From positions 1 through 11,973 of the forward strand of contig JAQSWC010000019.1 of the NCBI GenBank assembly GCA_029266815.1: a DNA stretch of 11,973 bases, read 5' to 3'. Below the pieces are notes generated by a model that saw nothing but the letters and a program-made list of their open reading frames with translations, searched no databases and was not told the origin of the DNA. The position numbers and the translations under genes were made by a program. Source of the DNA: Paucimonas sp. GTDB lineage: Bacteria; Pseudomonadota; Gammaproteobacteria; Burkholderiales; Burkholderiaceae_D. Positions 7,999 to 11,973 of this stretch are shown here, piece after piece (position 1 is the stretch's first letter; each line of letters opens with the position of its first letter).

Positions 7999-8002
7999 CA
8001 GG

Positions 8003-8030
8003 AAAAGCCGCTGCTAGTCAGCGGCTTTTT
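8003..8030 (+). terminator. Intrinsic terminator of the GH3-permease-receptor operon
   Basis: GCCGCTG (8007-8013) pairs with CAGCGGC (8019-8025) over a 5-nt loop, flanked by AAAA on the left and five T on the right. This is a standard Rho-independent terminator, 53 nt after the receptor stop. The next gene starts about 43 bp downstream, so it should lower or block expression of that gene from the operon promoter. Confidence 0.88.
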
Positions 8031-8073
8031 CGTTTAGACTCGGCAAGTCTCATTCAAGAAATAAAAGGGCGCA

Positions 8074-9624
8074 GTGGTGAGCGAAAAGGTAAAACACATC
8101 GTAATCGTAGGTGGCGGCTCTGCCGGCTGGTTGACTGCGGCAGTGATCGCCGCAGAGCATCAGCCTCTTTCCAGTATCGGATTGCGTATAACACTGATCG
8201 AGTCGCCCGATGTGGCCATCATTGGTGTAGGCGAGGGAACCTGGCCGAGCATGCGAGATACCCTGCACAAGATCGGGGTGTCTGAAAGCGATTTTTTCCG
8301 CGAATGCGATGCGTCATTCAAGCAGGGATCGAGATTTAATCAATGGAACACTGGCGACGGCAGCGACTATTACTTCCATCCCTTCGTTCTGCCGCAGGGA
8401 TATGGCGAGACCAATCTGGTGGCGGCCTGGTCGGAACGGCATACGGACATACCTTTTGCCGATTTAGTGAGCTACCAGCCACATCTATGCGTGAACGGCA
8501 AGGCGCCGAAGCAGGCAACGACGCCAGAGTACGCTGCCGTCGCCAACTATGGCTACCATCTGGACGCCGGTAAATTCGGGCTATTCCTGCGGAAGCATTG
8601 TGTTGAGCGGCTTGGCGTAGAGCATGTGCTGGACCATGTAGTTGGCATCAATTCGCATGAGAACGGTGACATAGCTTCGTTGCAGACCAAGCGCCGAGGC
8701 GCATTGTCAGGCGACCTGTTTGTGGACTGCACAGGCATGCAATCGCTGCTGCTCGGAGGTCACTATGGCGTGGCCTTCCAGTCTCAAAAACATGTGCTGT
8801 TCAACGACTGCGCGCTGGCAGTGCAGGTGCCTTATGCTGACGAAAGCACTCCGATCGCATCGCAGACCACCTCCACGGCGCAAAGCAGCGGCTGGATCTG
8901 GGACATCGGATTGCCTACGCGACGCGGTATCGGCCATGTCTATTCCAGCGCGCATATATCGGACAACGAGGCCGAGACTGAGCTGCGCGCCTATATTAGC
9001 GAGACGGGCGGCCCTGCCGACCTTCCCACGCCGCGAAAGATTTCCTTCAATCCCGGCTATCGCGACAAATTCTGGCACCGGAACTGCGTAGCGATTGGCC
9101 TTTCTGCAGGCTTTATCGAACCGCTCGAAGCTTCCGCGCTCGCTCTGGTAGAAATGTCCGCATCGATGCTGAGTGATCAGATGCCTTCAACCCGAGAAGA
9201 GATGGAAATCGTGGCGCGCCGCTTCAACGACAGTTTCACCTATCGATGGGAGAGGGTGATCGACTTTTTGAAGTTGCACTATGTCTTGTCGACGCGCACG
9301 GACTCCGATTACTGGCGCGAAAACCGTGCTTCCGAAACCGTGCCCGAGCGCCTGCGCGAATCGCTCATGATTTGGCGCCATGTGCCGCCGTCGCGCTACG
9401 ACTTGCACCGCATCGAAGAAGTATTTCCTTCAGCCAGCTATCAGTACGTTCTGTACGGTATGGGCTTCAGGACAGATTGCGCGTGCAGGCAGTCGGACAG
9501 TATTGAGAAAGCTGACGGATACTTCCGCGAGGCTGCGAATCTCACGCGTAGGATGCTGGCGGCACTACCGGCCAACCGCGAGCTGCTGGAGCATGTCAGG
9601 CGTCACGGCTTCCAGAAGATTTGA
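8074..9624 (+). CDS. Flavin-dependent tryptophan-halogenase family protein (variant W-motif)
   Basis: This is a predicted cytoplasmic FADH2-dependent halogenase of the tryptophan-halogenase family, 516 aa from GTG 8074. A second GTG at 8077 has the better spacing (7 nt) from AAAAGGG at 8063-8069. The FAD-binding loop GGGSAGW is at residues 13-19. GVGEGTWPSM at 51-60 replaces the more usual GEATIP. The catalytic lysine of PrnA/RebH corresponds to Lys83 in ASFKQG. The WxWxIP signature appears as WIWDIG at 274-279, with Gly in place of Pro. GFIEPLEAS at 346-354 carries the glutamates conserved near the active site. As in other members beside TonB receptors, the natural substrate is unknown; it need not be free tryptophan, and bromination of small aromatics is known for some relatives. 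It lies 43 bp after a terminator, with no clear promoter between, and converges on exbD with a 20-bp gap. Confidence 0.88.
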   Translation: MVSEKVKHIVIVGGGSAGWLTAAVIAAEHQPLSSIGLRITLIESPDVAIIGVGEGTWPSMRDTLHKIGVSESDFFRECDASFKQGSRFNQWNTGDGSDYYFHPFVLPQGYGETNLVAAWSERHTDIPFADLVSYQPHLCVNGKAPKQATTPEYAAVANYGYHLDAGKFGLFLRKHCVERLGVEHVLDHVVGINSHENGDIASLQTKRRGALSGDLFVDCTGMQSLLLGGHYGVAFQSQKHVLFNDCALAVQVPYADESTPIASQTTSTAQSSGWIWDIGLPTRRGIGHVYSSAHISDNEAETELRAYISETGGPADLPTPRKISFNPGYRDKFWHRNCVAIGLSAGFIEPLEASALALVEMSASMLSDQMPSTREEMEIVARRFNDSFTYRWERVIDFLKLHYVLSTRTDSDYWRENRASETVPERLRESLMIWRHVPPSRYDLHRIEEVFPSASYQYVLYGMGFRTDCACRQSDSIEKADGYFREAANLTRRMLAALPANRELLEHVRRHGFQKI

Positions 9625-9644
9625 CCTGCGCCGGTCGGCACCGC

Positions 9645-10079
9645 TCACATGAATTGCTCACTGCCGACGACGCCGATCTTGGCAACCCCCAGTCGCTGTG
9701 CAGAGGCCAGTACGGCAGCCACTTCCTTGTATTTGACCAGCTTGTTGGGGCGGAGGTGGACCTCGGGCTGCGCCATGAGCGGCAAAGCTCCGATGTTTTG
9801 CAGCCTGCTTTCCCAAATGCTGCGGCTCGGCATGACCTTGCCGTTCCATAACACGGCGCCGTCGAAATCGACGTCAATCGTCACTACATCGGGCGAGGCA
9901 TCGACGAGTCGACGGATATCGCCCTGCATGCCGAGAACGACGGCATGATTCTGAATCGGGATGGTGATGATCAGCATAATCAACAGCACCAGCATCACGT
10001 CGATCAAGGGTGTTGCATTCATCTCCGCCATGACGTCGGCGTCTTTTTCTCGGTTGCCGGATTGAAGACTGCTTTCCAT
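9645..10079 (-). CDS. exbD: ExbD-family energy-transduction subunit for TonB
   Basis: This is a single-span inner-membrane protein of the ExbB-ExbD proton channel that powers TonB-dependent transport. It is 144 aa from ATG 10079, with GGGAG close upstream (ACGGGAGAAACC before the ATG). A longer in-frame reading from 10433 overlaps the neighbouring gene and the terminator and is rejected. The N-terminal tail is cytoplasmic. The conserved motif MNATPLIDVMLVLLIMLI follows at about residues 20-37, with the proton-carrying Asp at position 27. The periplasmic domain has VVTIDVDFDGAVLWNG and EVHLRPNKLVKYKEV segments typical of ExbD and ends GVVGSEQFM. No exbB or tonB is visible nearby, so it presumably works with a partner encoded elsewhere or beyond the window. 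It has its own short upstream region behind a terminator, and its job here fits energising the receptor at 4962-7949. Confidence 0.93.
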   Translation of the reverse strand: MESSLQSGNREKDADVMAEMNATPLIDVMLVLLIMLIITIPIQNHAVVLGMQGDIRRLVDASPDVVTIDVDFDGAVLWNGKVMPSRSIWESRLQNIGALPLMAQPEVHLRPNKLVKYKEVAAVLASAQRLGVAKIGVVGSEQFM

Positions 10080-10096
10080 GGTTTCTCCCGTTGAAA

Positions 10097-10108
10097 AGGC
10101 AATTGCCT
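10097..10108. repeat. 12-bp palindrome upstream of exbD
   Basis: AGGCAATTGCCT is a perfect palindrome just upstream of the exbD ribosome binding site, in the roughly 115-bp gap between exbD and the terminator of the minus-strand halogenase unit. It could be an operator in the 5' untranslated region. No clear -35/-10 pair is visible in this gap, so its role is unproven. Confidence 0.3.
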
Positions 10109-10194
10109 GCTTGGCGCCACACCTATCCATATAACGGATTGGTTTGCTCAACGGGGTTAAGGAAAACAGATTTTTGCGATGACTGATCGCATAA

Positions 10195-10234
10195 AAAATG
10201 CCGGCCTGTCCCGCAGGGACATTGCCGGCATTTT
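10195..10234 (-). terminator. Interrupted long hairpin terminator after the second halogenase
   Basis: AAAATGCCGGC (10195-10205) pairs with GCCGGCATTTT (10224-10234). Inside this stem a second one, TGTCCC (10207-10212) with GGGACA (10216-10221), forms around a GCA loop, giving a long hairpin with small bulges. On the minus strand it lies 15 nt after the halogenase stop and is followed by six T, so it should end transcription of that unit and separate it from exbD. A four-T tail exists on the plus strand too, so it may act in both directions. Confidence 0.85.
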
Positions 10235-10249
10235 GTAACGTGCGAAAAG

Positions 10250-11761
10250 CTAGGCGGGCACGCGGCAGTACTGATCCACGTAAGCCTGATGGGAAGGCAA
10301 CTGCATCACGGTCTTGTCTACGGAAGAGCGGATGGAATCGAGGAATCCGGACAGCTCGTCGTCGCTCATGACGTCCGCAACCTGATGGTACCGTTTCGGC
10401 ATGATGCCTTGCCCCAGCATGACCTGTATCCACGAATTCTCGGCAAACAGTTCGTTCGGAATACGGAATACGCGGCCCGTTTCTCGGAACAGCTCAATCC
10501 GGTGACGCAGGGATTCCGGGATATCCATGTTACGGCAGGCTTGCCAATACGGGGTGTCCTGACGGTTAGTCACGTAGTAGTGGAGGATGATGAAATCGCG
10601 GATGTGCTGCAGCTCGTAATCCGTCTGCCTGTTGTATTCATCGATGTCTGCCTGGCAAATGCCTTCCGAGGGGAACATCTGCATAAGCCGAATGGTGCCA
10701 CGTTGAATGAGATGAATGCTGGTGGATTCCAGAGGCTCGATGAATCCTGAAGCAAGCCCGATTGCAATGCAGTTGCCTTTCCAGGTCTGATGACGCTGAC
10801 CGGGCTGGAACTTGATCACTCGCGGTTCGGTCAGCAATTTGCCTTCGATATTGTCGAGCAGGGTCTGTTTTGCCTGTTCATCGTCGATATACCGGCTGCT
10901 ATATACCAGTCCGTTGCCGACGCGATGTTGCAGTGGGATGCGCCATTGCCAGCCCGAACCATGCGCGATCGAACGCGTGTACGGCACGGCGCTGCCGACG
11001 GATGCGGTCTGAACTGCGATGGCACTGTCATTGAACAGCCAGTGCGACCAGTCTTCATAACCGACGCCCATTGCCTTGCCGATTAGGAGGGCGCGGAAAC
11101 CGGTGCAATCGATGAACAGGTCGCCTTCAATGTCTACCCCGGAATCGAGCTTGAGCGACGTGATATGGCCGGAGTCAGGATCGGTCCTGACGTCGACGAT
11201 CTTGCCCTCGATGCGCTTCACGCCCCACGGCTCGCTCAATTTCCGCAGGTACTTCGCATAGGCCGTGGCATCAAGGTGGTAGGCATAGTTCATGCCGTTG
11301 CGCGGGAGATGAGCGAAGCGGTTTTCCTGCGCCGCTCTGAGTTCCAGGCAGTAATCGCCGTAATCTCCTGCAAGCTTGCGCTCGCGGCCTTTCATCCAGA
11401 AATGCTGGAAACCGGCTGTCCAGTGGTCGGTTCCGGTTAGGCCGAACGAGTGGATATAGTCTTCTTTGACGTTGCGCCAGTTTTCGAAGCTGATGCCGAG
11501 CTTGAAGGTGGCGTGAGTGGCGGCCATGAACTCCTGCTCGTTGATTTCCACCAGATTGTGGAAATTCATCAGCGTGGGAATTGTGGCTTCGCCAACGCCG
11601 ACGGTACCGATTTCGTCCGATTCGATAAGCTTGATGTCGAGCAGCCTGCCAAATGTTTTCGAGATGCCGGCTGCGACCATCCATCCGGCCGTACCGCCTC
11701 CAGCGATGACAATTCGTTTTATCGGCTTGCGGTCGGCGCTGCCTTGAGCTTCTTTTTTCAA
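10250..11761 (-). CDS. Flavin-dependent tryptophan-halogenase family protein (canonical motifs)
   Basis: This is a predicted FADH2-dependent halogenase, 503 aa. The start is TTG 11761: AGGAGGT at 11769-11775 is an excellent ribosome site 8 nt away, and KRIVIAGGGTAGW follows normally. The FAD-binding GGGTAGW is at residues 21-27, GVGEATIP at 55-62, the catalytic lysine at 87 in ATFKLGI, the full WQWRIP signature at 271-276 and GFIEPLEST at 339-347. The substrate is unknown, but all residues needed for a halogenase are present. It is clearly a different subfamily from the protein at 8074-9624, although both share the fold and order of motifs (YHLDA, DLFIDCTG, WLFNDSAIAVQ). The upstream cupin-like gene ends 12 nt before it, and its stop codon forms part of the ribosome binding site, so the two are cotranscribed and probably translationally coupled. 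A strong terminator follows its stop. Confidence 0.92.
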   Translation of the reverse strand: MKKEAQGSADRKPIKRIVIAGGGTAGWMVAAGISKTFGRLLDIKLIESDEIGTVGVGEATIPTLMNFHNLVEINEQEFMAATHATFKLGISFENWRNVKEDYIHSFGLTGTDHWTAGFQHFWMKGRERKLAGDYGDYCLELRAAQENRFAHLPRNGMNYAYHLDATAYAKYLRKLSEPWGVKRIEGKIVDVRTDPDSGHITSLKLDSGVDIEGDLFIDCTGFRALLIGKAMGVGYEDWSHWLFNDSAIAVQTASVGSAVPYTRSIAHGSGWQWRIPLQHRVGNGLVYSSRYIDDEQAKQTLLDNIEGKLLTEPRVIKFQPGQRHQTWKGNCIAIGLASGFIEPLESTSIHLIQRGTIRLMQMFPSEGICQADIDEYNRQTDYELQHIRDFIILHYYVTNRQDTPYWQACRNMDIPESLRHRIELFRETGRVFRIPNELFAENSWIQVMLGQGIMPKRYHQVADVMSDDELSGFLDSIRSSVDKTVMQLPSHQAYVDQYCRVPA

Positions 11762-11768
11762 CTCGGGT

Positions 11769-11775
11769 ACCTCCT
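11769..11775 (-). promoter_or_regulatory. Ribosome binding site overlapping the upstream stop codon
   Basis: AGGAGGT on the minus strand decides the TTG start at 11761. The upstream gene's TAG stop (11776-11774) shares two bases with this site (TAGGAGGT), an arrangement that favours re-initiation by ribosomes finishing the upstream gene. Confidence 0.75.
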
Positions 11776-11973
11776 AACGATTCAGTCTCTTGAGCAGTTG
11801 CGCGCGTATCTCCCGGACTGCTGCTTCGTCCATCGGGGACAGCACGCGTCGTGCATGCTCGGGTATGTGGGCGGCCGTTTCTCCATTCGCCTCGAAGACG
11901 TAATGGCGGAAGAGGTTTTGCCACGCCAGGCGTTGCTCGAGCGGCAGGTCGCGTACGGTCATGATGGCGAACA
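11774..11973 (-). CDS. C-terminal end of a probable cupin-like (JmjC-type) protein (partial)
   Basis: The frame runs in from the right edge (FAI before the first visible Met) and ends at TAG 11776-11774, so the gene starts outside the window and the ATG at 11962 is probably internal. The visible 66 residues include LPLEQRLAWQNLFRHYVFE, then HIPEHARRVLSPMDE and the end LLKRLNR. This pattern (WxxLFxHYVF, HIPxxxRxVL, short helical tail) resembles the C-terminus of the cupin-like proteins often encoded beside TonB receptors and tryptophan-halogenase family genes. The iron-binding HxD...H motif lies outside the window, so neither catalysis nor the family can be confirmed here. Close linkage to the halogenase gene supports a shared pathway. 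Confidence 0.55.
   Translation of the reverse strand, partial: FAIMTVRDLPLEQRLAWQNLFRHYVFEANGETAAHIPEHARRVLSPMDEAAVREIRAQLLKRLNR

Noticed and set aside
9623..9636. GACC/GGTC stem between the convergent halogenase and exbD genes as a shared terminator
   Set aside because: Four base pairs and no T-run are too weak; termination of these two genes is not explained by what I see.
10110..10194. A sigma-70 promoter for exbD on the minus strand
   Set aside because: A TTGAGC and a TATATG-like hexamer are present, but their spacing (about 12-13 bp) is too short and no better pair was found.
1..11973. CRISPR array, insertion sequence, tRNA or attachment site
   Set aside because: I saw no regularly spaced repeats, transposase-like frame, terminal inverted repeats or tRNA-like sequence in the window.

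Overview
The window looks like a carbohydrate-uptake locus of a Gram-negative proteobacterium. The evidence is a TonB-dependent outer-membrane receptor of the large Xanthomonas/Caulobacter-type class, an ExbD subunit, Sec signal peptides and moderately GC-rich codon use. The gene set would suit an Oxalobacteraceae-like betaproteobacterium, but I cannot fix the taxon from sequence alone; xanthomonads, caulobacters and cellvibrio-type gammaproteobacteria carry similar loci.

Left part, plus strand. Positions 1-153 hold an open frame whose end resembles the C-terminus of a LacI/GalR repressor. A gene-free, visibly AT-rich stretch of about 800 bp follows. It contains two perfect LacI-type palindromes, one just after the regulator's stop (169-186) and one overlapping the likely promoter of the next gene (838-853). 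Then come a secreted or periplasmic GH3 beta-glucosidase (961-3483), a possible 20-codon coupling ORF (3480-3542), an inner-membrane sugar permease of the FucP/GluP type (about 3544-4851) and a TonB-dependent receptor (4962-7949). A hairpin and an intrinsic terminator (8003-8030) close this set. The simplest reading is a LacI-controlled operon: the receptor imports a beta-glucan fragment or beta-glucoside across the outer membrane, the GH3 enzyme releases glucose in the periplasm, and the permease takes glucose into the cytoplasm.

Right part. A first flavin-dependent 'tryptophan halogenase' family protein (8074-9624, plus strand) lies only about 43 bp after the terminator. It converges on a minus-strand exbD (9645-10079). 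Further right, also on the minus strand, is a two-gene unit. It consists of the C-terminal end of what is probably a cupin-like (JmjC-type) protein (11774-11973, running off the edge) followed by a second halogenase-family protein (10250-11761, TTG start). A long interrupted hairpin with a T-run (10195-10234) terminates that unit.

The most interesting feature is the coupling of two divergent flavin-dependent halogenases, a cupin-like protein and a lone ExbD to a TonB-dependent sugar-uptake operon. Halogenase genes next to TonB receptors have been noticed in several proteobacteria, but their natural substrates and their link to uptake remain unexplained as far as I know.
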